This document shows, one piece after another, positions 1 through 5,189 of a stretch of DNA of 6,549 bases. A model generated the notes under the pieces. The model was given only the letters and a program-made list of their open reading frames with translations, was not told the DNA's origin and did not search any database. A program made the translations under genes and the position numbers. Positions within the stretch are counted from its first letter, which is position 1. Each line of letters starts with the position of its first letter. This DNA comes from Actinomycetes bacterium. Lineage in GTDB: Bacteria; Actinomycetota; Acidimicrobiia; Acidimicrobiales; UBA8190. The stretch covers positions 1 through 6,549 of the forward strand of contig JAJYAB010000101.1 of the NCBI GenBank assembly GCA_021779775.1, in the 5' to 3' direction.

Positions 1-1
1 G

Positions 2-97
2 GCGCCCGACGACGTCCGGTGGGAGCCCGATCCCTATGGTGGGCTCGGCAGCTCGCTCCGGGTGACGGACGCCATCGTCCAGTGGCTTGCGTCGTGA
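2..97 (+). CDS. C-terminal end of a probable UDP-N-acetylglucosamine 2-epimerase-type enzyme (5' truncated by the window)
   Basis: An open frame enters from the left edge and ends at TGA 95-97, giving 31 visible residues. The segment PDPYGGLGSSLRVTDAIVQW resembles the usual end of WecB/WbpI-type UDP-GlcNAc 2-epimerases, where a PYGxG motif is followed by a Ser/Arg/Val-Ile helix at the extreme C-terminus. Such enzymes invert C2 of a UDP-HexNAc, and in diacetamido-uronic-acid pathways WbpI makes the manno form. The neighbours fit: the next three genes encode the oxidation, amination and acetylation steps of that pathway. Only the tail is visible, so the family call is inference. Another sugar-nucleotide enzyme or a GT-B transferase remains possible. 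The 46 bases to the next start hold only that gene's ribosome binding site. Confidence 0.5.
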   Translation, partial: APDDVRWEPDPYGGLGSSLRVTDAIVQWLAS

Positions 98-133
98 CGG
101 TCGGGCGACGGCGCCGCACCCCCTTAGGACTCG

Positions 134-139
134 AAGGAG
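134..139 (+). promoter_or_regulatory. Ribosome binding site that sets the start of the dehydrogenase
   Basis: AAGGAG lies four bases upstream of ATG 144. An in-frame ATG at 87 would add 19 Arg-rich residues before the Rossmann fold and has no such site, so ATG 144 is preferred. Confidence 0.7.
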
Positions 140-143
140 AAGA

Positions 144-1136
144 ATGGACACGATCGACATCGGAGTGATCGGTTTCGGTGTGATGGGACGCCAGCATCTC
201 CGCGTCCTTCGGGGCATCGACGACTTCCGGGTCGTCGGCGTCTGCGAGCCGGACCCCAGTACGGCAGACCAGGCCACGCGCGACAACTCCACGTTGGCCG
301 TCGTCCCGGACATCGCGGCGTTGGTGGACGCCGGGATCGTCGCTGCCGTGGTCGCGAGCCCCACGGCGGCCCACGCCGGTCAGGCGGAATACCTGGTGGA
401 ACGCGGTATCCACGTCCTGGTGGAGAAGCCGGTGGCGGCGAACATCGTCGAGGCGGCGCGCCTGCGAGACGTGGCCCGGAGCCACACCGCCTGCCTATTG
501 GTCGGGCACGTGGAACGGTTCAACCCGGCCGTTCGGGTGTTGAAGGACTTCTTGCGGCAAGGGTGGCTCGGGCAGGTCCTGTCCCTCTCCGCCAGCAGGG
601 TGGGGGTCGGCCGACCGGCGATACCGTCAACCAACGTGGTGTTCGACCTGGCCATCCACGATGTCGACGTTGTCCGCTTCCTGCTTGAGGACGCCGTGCG
701 GGTGATCGGCGCCACCGGCGGCTCCTTCCCGGGCAACCTACAAGAGGATTACGCGCACCTGCTACTGGCCTGTGGCCAGGCCACCGGAGCCGTCGAGGCC
801 AACTGGATCACGCCGCGCAAGCGGAGGAAGCTCTTCGTGACGGGGACCGACGGGTTCGCCGAACTCGACTACATCCGCCAGGAAGTCCGGACCTACCGGG
901 GGAAGACCGAGCTCGTCGGGGACGGCGCCGACCTCTACCAGTGTCTGTCGCGCACCGCGGACCCGGTTTCAGTCCCGGTCGGCAGCAGCGAGCCGCTGCA
1001 GGCGGAACTCCGGCACTTCGCGGCCTGCATCCGTGGCGAGGAGGACCCGGTGGTCGTCCTCGACGAGGCGATCGACGCGCTCGACTGCTGCGACCAGGCC
1101 ACGCGGATGATCCGAGAGGCCCGCAGTGGCCGATGA
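144..1136 (+). CDS. wbpB: Gfo/Idh/MocA-family NAD-dependent UDP-sugar 3-dehydrogenase (WbpB/GnnA-like)
   Basis: A 330-residue protein, full length for the family. An N-terminal Rossmann fold carries the dinucleotide motif GFGVMG at residues 10-15. The family EKP motif is at 94-96, with the conserved catalytic-site lysine at 95. GHVERFNPA at 121-129 and DLAIHDVDVVRFL at 168-180 (Asp168, His172, Asp173) line the sugar pocket. The later stretch WITPRKRRKLFVTG (221-234) is typical of the UDP-GlcNAc(A) 3-dehydrogenase branch. By family knowledge it oxidises the C3 hydroxyl of UDP-GlcNAc or UDP-GlcNAcA to a ketone in the cytosol, supplying the aminotransferase two genes downstream. ATG 144 is chosen because of the strong AAGGAG site and because the fold begins at once. 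Its last 11 bases overlap the acetyltransferase gene. Whether the substrate is the amino sugar or its uronic acid cannot be read here. Confidence 0.88.
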   Translation: MDTIDIGVIGFGVMGRQHLRVLRGIDDFRVVGVCEPDPSTADQATRDNSTLAVVPDIAALVDAGIVAAVVASPTAAHAGQAEYLVERGIHVLVEKPVAANIVEAARLRDVARSHTACLLVGHVERFNPAVRVLKDFLRQGWLGQVLSLSASRVGVGRPAIPSTNVVFDLAIHDVDVVRFLLEDAVRVIGATGGSFPGNLQEDYAHLLLACGQATGAVEANWITPRKRRKLFVTGTDGFAELDYIRQEVRTYRGKTELVGDGADLYQCLSRTADPVSVPVGSSEPLQAELRHFAACIRGEEDPVVVLDEAIDALDCCDQATRMIREARSGR

Positions 1137-1680
1137 GGCGGCGCCCATTGTGGCCGACACGGCGATTGTCGAACCGGGGGCGTCAGTCGGGGCCGGTTCG
1201 CGTGTCTGGCACCACGCCCACGTCCGCAGTGGCGCCTCTGTCGGGTCGGAGGTGACCGTGGGCGAGGGCGCCTTCGTCGATGCTGGCGTCGTGGTCGGGG
1301 ACCGCTCGAAGATCCAGAACGGCGCCCAGCTGTTTGCACCCGCCGTCGTCGACACGGGGGCCTTCGTCGGTCCTGGCGCTATCCTGACCAACGACCGGAA
1401 CCCCCGGGCTGTCGCTCCCGACGGGTCGCCTCTCGGATCGGCCGGCTGGACGGCGGTGGGATGTCGGGTGGGGCGCGGTGCGTCGTTGGGGGCGGCGTCG
1501 ACCATCGTTTGTACGGAGGTCGGCGAGTGGGCCATGGTCGCCGCCGGGAGCGTCGTGGTCGAACCGGTGGTGCCCCACGCCCTGGTGGCAGGAGTGCCTG
1601 CCCGGCAGATCGGTTGGGTGTGCCTCTGTGGCACCCGCCAATCGGAGACCTGCCCCGTGTGCGGATGGAGCATCCCGTGA
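1126..1680 (+). CDS. wbpD: Left-handed beta-helix (hexapeptide-repeat) N-acetyltransferase, WbpD-like
   Basis: A 184-residue protein made of imperfect hexapeptide repeats (for example IVEPGASVGAGSRV and VTVGEGAFVDAGVVVGD) over residues ~8-160, the LbH trimeric acyltransferase fold. VWHHAHVRSGASVG (27-40) and FVGPGAILTNDRNPR (80-94) match the WbpD/WlbB group, which uses acetyl-CoA to acetylate the 3-amino group of UDP-2-acetamido-3-amino sugars. The C-terminus has CxC at 166/168 and CxxC at 176/179, a probable Cys4 metal knuckle also seen in other family members. GTG 1126 is used: GAGAGG lies six bases upstream and the gene overlaps the dehydrogenase by 11 bases. An in-frame GTG at 1150 is the alternative. 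Placed between the dehydrogenase and the aminotransferase, it completes a three-step cassette. The exact acceptor sugar is inferred from context. Confidence 0.87.
   Translation: MADEAAPIVADTAIVEPGASVGAGSRVWHHAHVRSGASVGSEVTVGEGAFVDAGVVVGDRSKIQNGAQLFAPAVVDTGAFVGPGAILTNDRNPRAVAPDGSPLGSAGWTAVGCRVGRGASLGAASTIVCTEVGEWAMVAAGSVVVEPVVPHALVAGVPARQIGWVCLCGTRQSETCPVCGWSIP
1667..1670 (+). promoter_or_regulatory. Ribosome binding site inside the acetyltransferase gene for the aminotransferase
   Basis: GGAG six bases before GTG 1677 favours that start over the in-frame ATG 1665, which has no clear site. It sits within the last codons of the acetyltransferase, so the two genes are probably translationally coupled. 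Confidence 0.6.
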
Positions 1681-2768
1681 TCCCGATTTCACAGGTCCGG
1701 GTCAGCGGCGTGCAGGAGCGCGCCGTGGTGGAGGTGCTCCGTTCCGGCCAGCTGGCCATGGGCCAGCGGACGGCGGCTCTCGAAGCGCGGTTCCAGGCAC
1801 TGCTCGGCGGGGCGCACTGCGTCGCAGTGGCCAACGGGACCGTCGGGCTGACGTTGGCGATGGTCGCCGCCGGGGTCCGCCGAGGGAGCGAGGTCGTGAC
1901 CACGGCGTTCTCGTTCATCGGGACCATCGAGCCCGTGGTGCAGCTGGGGGCGACGCCGGTCTTCGTCGACGTCGAGGAGAGGACCGGGAACATCGACGTT
2001 TCCCGGGTTGAGGCGGCCATGAGCGAGCGCACCGCGGCGATCGTTCCGGTGCACTTGTACGGACGTCCCGCCCCGATGGCGGACCTGCGCGAGGTGGCCG
2101 GAAGGTGGGGTGTCCCCGTCATCGAGGACGCATGCCAGGCCATGGGGGCCCGCCACGCCGACGGGACTATGGTCGGTGCGTCGGGCATTGCAGCCTTCTC
2201 CTTCTACGGCAGCAAGAACATCACCTGTGGCGAGGGCGGTCTGGTGACCACCACAGATCCCGAACTAGCCGAGCGGGTGCGGCTGCTGCGCAACCACGGA
2301 TCGGTGGCCGCTTACGAGCATCAAGCTGTTGGCTACAACGGCCGGATGACGGATATGCAGGCCGCCCTGCTCGGACCGGAGGTGGACCGCGTCGAGGCCG
2401 TCACCCGGGGGCGCCGAGACCATGCCCGCCGGTACGAGGAACGCGTCGACAATCCGGCGATTGAAAAGCCGCCGTGGGTTGACGCCGACGGGAGCTGCTG
2501 GCACCAGTACACGGTGCGGACTAGGTCTGAGGGGGAGCGTCGTCAACTGCAGTCGTGGGCCGAGGAGCAGGGAGTGGAGAGCCGGGTGTACTATCCGGCG
2601 GCGCTGTCCGCCCTGCCTGTGGTGCGGCGGCTCGGGAGCGCCCGGACGTGCCCGACCGCCGAGCACTTGGCGCGGACCGTCCTGTCCGTGCCGGTACGCG
2701 AGAGCCTGCTGCCCGAGGAGGTGGAACGGGTCGCAGCCATGCTCGAACGCTGGCGCCCCGCGCCGTGA
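1677..2768 (+). CDS. wbpE: DegT/DnrJ/EryC1-family PLP-dependent sugar aminotransferase (WbpE-like)
   Basis: A 363-residue fold-type I aminotransferase of normal family length. The cofactor-binding sequence NGTVGL is at 53-58. IEDACQAMGA (149-158) holds Asp151, which pairs with the pyridine nitrogen. SFYGSKNITCGEGG (175-188) holds Lys180, the PLP Schiff-base lysine, followed by the GEGG signature. RNHG (205-208) and YNGRMTDMQAA (220-230) are also family hallmarks. The family uses glutamate as amino donor to convert a 3-keto UDP-sugar to the 3-amino sugar, which the preceding gene would acetylate. GTG 1677 is preferred for its ribosome binding site and for the GTGA overlap with the upstream stop; the product then starts IPISQV, matching relatives. 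ATG 1665 would add four residues. It ends in a second GTGA overlap with the glycosyltransferase. Family certain; the WbpE role follows from the neighbours. Confidence 0.9.
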   Translation: MIPISQVRVSGVQERAVVEVLRSGQLAMGQRTAALEARFQALLGGAHCVAVANGTVGLTLAMVAAGVRRGSEVVTTAFSFIGTIEPVVQLGATPVFVDVEERTGNIDVSRVEAAMSERTAAIVPVHLYGRPAPMADLREVAGRWGVPVIEDACQAMGARHADGTMVGASGIAAFSFYGSKNITCGEGGLVTTTDPELAERVRLLRNHGSVAAYEHQAVGYNGRMTDMQAALLGPEVDRVEAVTRGRRDHARRYEERVDNPAIEKPPWVDADGSCWHQYTVRTRSEGERRQLQSWAEEQGVESRVYYPAALSALPVVRRLGSARTCPTAEHLARTVLSVPVRESLLPEEVERVAAMLERWRPAP

Positions 2769-3928
2769 CCGACGCCCACATCACCAGTCACTCGCACGAC
2801 GGGACCCCCCAGGGGGGGCTCACCGCGGTTGTGGTGACGCCAGCGCTCAAGTACGGCAGCTGGTCGTGGTTCGAGGACATTATCCGCCATTCTCCGGAGG
2901 TCTCGTGGGTGGTCGTCGGCTATGGAAGTCGTCCGGCCGGGGCCCCCGCTAACGCCCGGTTCATCGCCTTGCCGGGGGGGGACTACCTGAAGGTAGGGCG
3001 CTTGGCCGCCCGTCCGTGGCTGCTCTGGCTGAACTTCGCCTACGTGCTGCCACTGGTCGTCATCGCAGCGCTGGTCGCTTTGCGACGTAAGCCGGCCGTC
3101 GTGGCCGGGAACGGAATTGCCGCTGCAAGCCTGCTCCCCCTGTGCCGCCTGGGATCGCGTCGGACCCGCGTGTGGCTAGCATACCATGGCGCCATTGGGC
3201 ACCTGCCGGGTGGCGCGCGACGTGCCATCCGGCTTCTCCTCATGCCTGTGGCCGGGGCAGTGTGCAACTCGGTTGCTAACGAGCAGGAGCTGCGGGCCGT
3301 CATGCCCGGGCGGTCGGTGGTCCCGGTGGCGCACTGGGCTGACACCACCTTCTTCTGCGGTGACGTCAGGGAGCGCCTGCTGTCGTCGCCGCTGCGGGTT
3401 CTGTACGTGGGTCGAACGGACCCCGAGAAGTTCAGCCAGTGTCTACGGGTGTGCACCACGCTGGCACATGAGGGGTTGGCGGAGCTCACAGTCGTAGGTC
3501 CGCCCGCCGACGGGTCCACACCGCCCGGGATCCGGTACGTGGGCTACCTGTCGTCGCGGTCAGCGCTGAAGGACTGGTACGACTGGGCCGACGTGACGTG
3601 GGCACCGGCCGACGTGGACTACCTCAGTAGGCCCGGTGTGGAGGCGTTGGCTAGCGGGTGCCCGGTCGTAGTCTCGGACGTGCCCGCGGTGGGAGGGAAG
3701 TGCGACGGGTCGATCCGCATTCCCCGGGACCTCGTGCCCAAGACGGTCGGTGCCGTGGTGGACGGGATGGACGACTCGGAGGCCCTGGCGCTCCTCGGCC
3801 GGTGGGCGACGGGGGCCGGCTCCCCGGGAGATCGCTTGGCATGCCGGGCATTCGCCAGCGACAAGTTCTCTTCACGCAACATCGGGCGGATCAACGACGC
3901 CTGGTTCTGGGGCCGCCCATCCTCGTGA
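2765..3928 (+). CDS. GT-B-fold glycosyltransferase (GT4-like)
   Basis: A 387-residue protein. The N-terminal half (about 20-190) is a Rossmann-like acceptor domain beginning TAVVVTPALKYGSW, with a hydrophobic stretch at ~84-106 that could contact the membrane. The C-terminal donor domain begins LRVLYVGRTDPEK (210-222) and includes WADVTWAP (274-281). It carries the GT4-type nucleotide-sugar motif RPGVEALASGCPVVVSD at 289-305, with Glu293 at the position of the conserved donor-binding acid. It probably transfers an activated sugar, perhaps the diacetamido sugar made by this operon, to a lipid-linked or polysaccharide acceptor at the cytoplasmic face; donor and acceptor are not readable. GTG 2765 overlaps the aminotransferase stop as GTGA, with no clear ribosome binding site, so coupling is likely. 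Two homopolymer G tracts (2812-2818, 2974-2981) lie in the 5' third. Confidence 0.82.
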   Translation: MTDAHITSHSHDGTPQGGLTAVVVTPALKYGSWSWFEDIIRHSPEVSWVVVGYGSRPAGAPANARFIALPGGDYLKVGRLAARPWLLWLNFAYVLPLVVIAALVALRRKPAVVAGNGIAAASLLPLCRLGSRRTRVWLAYHGAIGHLPGGARRAIRLLLMPVAGAVCNSVANEQELRAVMPGRSVVPVAHWADTTFFCGDVRERLLSSPLRVLYVGRTDPEKFSQCLRVCTTLAHEGLAELTVVGPPADGSTPPGIRYVGYLSSRSALKDWYDWADVTWAPADVDYLSRPGVEALASGCPVVVSDVPAVGGKCDGSIRIPRDLVPKTVGAVVDGMDDSEALALLGRWATGAGSPGDRLACRAFASDKFSSRNIGRINDAWFWGRPSS

Positions 3929-4062
3929 AGCTCGGCAGCACCGGATGGCGGTTCGTCCGCTTCTACACCGGCCACCCGGAGCTCGTCCGCAAGGGGCCGC
4001 CCCGCACCCTCCTGGCGGGAACCACCAGCGCCGATCTCATCGAGCGAGACGACCGGATCTGA
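3925..4062 (+). CDS. Small ORF with antitoxin-like tail; probable remnant or fusion
   Basis: GTG 3925 overlaps the glycosyltransferase stop as GTGA and opens 45 codons ending at TGA 4060-4062. The last ~20 residues (PPRTLLAGTTSADLIERDDR) resemble the C-terminal toxin-binding tail of Phd/VapB-type antitoxins. The stop is one base before the start of a PIN-toxin remnant, the normal antitoxin-toxin spacing. The first ~20 residues (KLGSTGWRFVRFYTG) match nothing I recognise, and no DNA-binding domain is present. Two readings are possible: the start of the next operon gene truncated and joined to an antitoxin tail, or an antitoxin that has lost its N-terminus and gained a start by chance. Expression by coupling is possible, but function is unlikely. 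The tail call rests on motif resemblance only. Confidence 0.4.
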   Translation: MKLGSTGWRFVRFYTGHPELVRKGPPRTLLAGTTSADLIERDDRI

Positions 4063-4063
4063 G

Positions 4064-4232
4064 GTGCGTGTCCACATCGACAGCAGTGCCCTCATCGAGC
4101 GGCCCTACGCTCGACCCCACCCGTCTCGCTACCGTCATCCTCCTCGGCGTCGACCTGGTCGTCACCTATGACGCTCGCCTCGTCGATGCTTGCCGGCACA
4201 GCGGGCTCGTCACAGCGATCGGCTTGGTGTGA
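4064..4232 (+). pseudogene. PIN-domain (VapC-type) toxin with internal deletion and frame change
   Basis: From GTG 4064 the frame reads VRVHIDSSALIER, the first beta-strand of a PIN domain with its first acidic residue (Asp6). It then becomes nonsense and stops near 4170. About 30 bases past the Glu-Arg, in another frame, LATVILLGVDLVVTYDARLVDAC and the sequence up to TGA 4230-4232 match the C-terminal strand and helix of PIN toxins, including the VTYDARL motif with its terminal Asp. A complete VapC needs about 130 codons; roughly 55 codon-equivalents remain, so the middle with the other catalytic acids is missing. As a PIN ribonuclease it would be dead. The preceding ORF's tail is probably its antitoxin. 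Single-base sequencing errors cannot explain the missing length. Confidence 0.7.
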
Positions 4233-4246
4233 GGCGCTCTAGCGCC
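4233..4246. repeat. Short perfect inverted repeat after the PIN remnant
   Basis: GGCGCT-CT-AGCGCC begins at the base after the PIN-remnant stop, between the convergent PIN remnant and yoeB. As a hairpin it would have a 5-bp GC stem and a TCTA loop. No U-tract follows on either strand, so a terminator role is weak. The remaining ~90 bases to the yoeB stop at 4340 show a C7 run (4258-4264) and nothing else I recognise. Confidence 0.4.
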
Positions 4247-4339
4247 ACCACGTTCGTCCCCCCCGCCCGTGTCGAGTGGGAGTCGGCTACCGGGCACGCG
4301 CCGGGGATGCCGTGCTCCGGATCATCGTCGCTCGGCGTT

Positions 4340-4600
4340 CTATGCCTCGTAGTGGTAACGGGCCTGTAGGACGATCAAGTCCTCGCCGTCGACGAGATAC
4401 ACCAGTCGGTGCTCCTCGTCGATGCGCCGTGACCAGCATCCGGAGAGTACGTGGCGTAACGGTTCCGGCTTGCCAATGCCTGCCGTCGGATCGCGCAGAG
4501 CATCGTCGACCAGGCGATTGATCCACTTCAGGGTGGCCCGGTCATTCGCCTGCCACCAGACGTAGTCCTTCCACCCGCGAGGGGTGAAGACGAGGCGCAC
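4340..4600 (-). CDS. yoeB: YoeB/Txe-family ribosome-dependent mRNA endoribonuclease toxin
   Basis: An 86-residue protein that aligns with Escherichia coli YoeB almost without gaps. Recognisable blocks are GKPEPLRHVLSGCWSRRI (43-60), EEHRLVY (62-68) and the terminal RYHY (81-84). The residues used by YoeB for RNA cleavage are present at the same numbers: Glu46, Arg65 and His83, with Tyr84 following. YoeB binds the ribosomal A site and cuts mRNA; its antitoxin YefM blocks this. The gene starts at GTG 4600-4598, directly after the antitoxin's TAG with no intervening base. GGAG (4608-4605) lies just upstream, so translation is coupled to the antitoxin. The reading frame is intact and of normal length, so this is the one TA toxin in the window likely to be active. 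Confidence 0.95.
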   Translation of the reverse strand: MRLVFTPRGWKDYVWWQANDRATLKWINRLVDDALRDPTAGIGKPEPLRHVLSGCWSRRIDEEHRLVYLVDGEDLIVLQARYHYEA

Positions 4601-4849
4601 CTAGCTCCGATCAAGGGTGTGCTCTTCTCGTACCCCGGCGCGGGCCTCTGCCAGGCTCTCCAACAACCACTGGGCGTTGGCAGGCACCCGCAGCAGCATG
4701 GCCGTCTCGTTCAGCGCTTCCCAGTCGGCCCGCGACACGAGCACGGCGTCGCCCCGGCGAGAGGTGATCTCGATCGGCTGGCGGTCGTCGTTGACTTGCT
4801 CGATGAGCGGGAACAGCTTCTTGCGGGCCTCGCTGGCGGTGACGGTCAC
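4601..4849 (-). CDS. yefM: YefM antitoxin (Phd/YefM family) of the YoeB module
   Basis: An 82-residue product from GTG 4849-4847 to TAG 4603-4601. The N-terminal Phd/YefM DNA-binding and dimerisation domain reads TASEARKKLFPLIEQVNDD with PIEITSRRGDAVLVSRADWEAL (~4-46). The toxin-binding tail ETAMLLRVPANAQWLLESL (~48-66) matches the YefM consensus. It neutralises YoeB and, in this family, represses its own operon with YoeB as co-repressor. The GTG start is chosen because a GGAAGGG site lies five bases upstream and the length then matches YefM (~83). An in-frame ATG at 4882 lies inside the probable -10 box and would precede the transcript start, so it is unlikely. It is transcribed away from the AbrB antitoxin at 5190. 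Confidence 0.93.
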   Translation of the reverse strand: MTVTASEARKKLFPLIEQVNDDRQPIEITSRRGDAVLVSRADWEALNETAMLLRVPANAQWLLESLAEARAGVREEHTLDRS

Positions 4850-4854
4850 GGCTG

Positions 4855-4861
4855 CCCTTCC
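4855..4861 (-). promoter_or_regulatory. Ribosome binding site deciding the yefM start
   Basis: On the minus strand GGAAGGG lies five bases before GTG 4849. It supports the 82-residue YefM over longer in-frame starts at 4882 and 4984. Confidence 0.75.
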
Positions 4862-4869
4862 TTCGACGT

Positions 4870-4889
4870 TGGTACGAGTCATTGTACCA
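4870..4889. promoter_or_regulatory. Palindromic operator candidate for yefM-yoeB autorepression
   Basis: A perfect 6-bp inverted repeat TGGTAC-N8-GTACCA lies 21-40 bases upstream of the yefM start and covers the probable -10 box. The E. coli yefM operator consists of palindromes with a TGTACA core; these arms share the GTAC centre (TTGTACC on one side). Position and sequence fit a YefM/YefM-YoeB binding site, by analogy only. Confidence 0.6.
4881..4886 (-). promoter_or_regulatory. -10 box of the yefM-yoeB promoter
   Basis: TACAAT on the minus strand (5 of 6 to TATAAT) sits within the palindrome and would start transcription near 4874, giving a ~25-base leader containing the GGAAGGG site. No good -35 element is visible about 17 bases further upstream, so the promoter may be weak or use an extended -10. 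Confidence 0.5.
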
Positions 4890-4912
4890 GTCGTCGGCGG
4901 GCTTATGTGCCG

Positions 4913-5005
4913 ACCGCAGAACCGCGTCGACGCACGCTGGCCCTCGACGGGATCTACGTGCTGCGCACGAGCCTCGACGAACACCGTCCGGAAGGGGATC
5001 GGTGA
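4913..5005 (+). pseudogene. Fragment of a probable IS1634-type transposase
   Basis: The plus-strand frame ending at TGA 5003-5005 contains RRRTLALDGIYVLRTSLDEH. DGxYVLRTS is a conserved stretch of IS1634-like DDE transposases, shortly before the YK.L..VE.AFR region. Only about 30 codons can be assigned. The frame upstream belongs to the opposite strand of yefM, and the residues that should follow are absent. It is an insertion-sequence relic between the two antitoxin promoters. Calling IS1634 from one motif is tentative, but the motif is distinctive. Confidence 0.5.
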
Positions 5006-5014
5006 CCGGTGACC
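5001..5014 (+). repeat. Two tandem GGTGACC heptamers
   Basis: GGTGACC occurs twice head-to-tail at the end of the transposase fragment. It could be slippage or a junction scar; no function is visible. Confidence 0.4.
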
Positions 5015-5086
5015 GGGCGCTCTGGATCACAAGGCCAGGTGGGGTGGCTCAGGACCGAGCGGCAGCCGTCTGGATCGACGATGGTG

Positions 5087-5124
5087 GCTCCCCGCACCGC
5101 CGGGTCTCGGCACGGGCGGGGAGC
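5087..5124. repeat. 9-bp perfect inverted repeat (stem-loop candidate)
   Basis: GCTCCCCGC (5087-5095) and GCGGGGAGC (5116-5124) are exact complements separated by 20 bases. It lies in the ~185-base gap between the transposase relic and the AbrB antitoxin gene, which otherwise holds no gene I recognise. It may be a transcript hairpin or part of a degraded mobile element. No U-tract follows. Confidence 0.5.
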
Positions 5125-5157
5125 AGGTTCGCCGGCACCAGGTAACGAGCCGCGCAT

Positions 5158-5171
5158 ACAACGAAAGTTGT
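5158..5171. promoter_or_regulatory. Inverted repeat, candidate operator of the AbrB-type antitoxin gene
   Basis: ACAAC-GAAA-GTTGT lies seven bases upstream of the probable -10 box, in the spacer where a repressor would block RNA polymerase. Antitoxins of this type commonly repress their own promoters, so it is the natural operator candidate; binding is inferred. Confidence 0.45.
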
Positions 5172-5177
5172 CGGCCA

Positions 5178-5183
5178 TATCAT
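5178..5183 (+). promoter_or_regulatory. -10 box of a probable leaderless promoter
   Basis: TATCAT ends six bases before ATG 5190. Initiation at the usual distance would fall on the A of ATG, giving a leaderless mRNA, which is common in actinobacteria. No ribosome binding site is seen before 5190, which agrees. A -35 element is not evident. Confidence 0.45.
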
Positions 5184-5189
5184 GCCGGT

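Noticed and set aside
935..2188. Large minus-strand frames opposite the acetyltransferase and aminotransferase
   Set aside because: Arg/Pro-rich shadow frames of well-supported plus-strand genes.
4233..4246. Rho-independent terminator
   Set aside because: The stem is short and no T run follows on either strand, so it is listed only as an inverted repeat.
4619..4912. Long plus-strand frames opposite yefM
   Set aside because: They mirror the antisense of yefM, which has clear homology. Only the 3' ~30 codons of one frame (4913-5005) resemble a transposase.
4850..4984. N-terminal extension of YefM starting at 4984 or 4882
   Set aside because: It would include the probable -10 box and operator and lacks the strong ribosome binding site seen for GTG 4849; family length also favours the short form.
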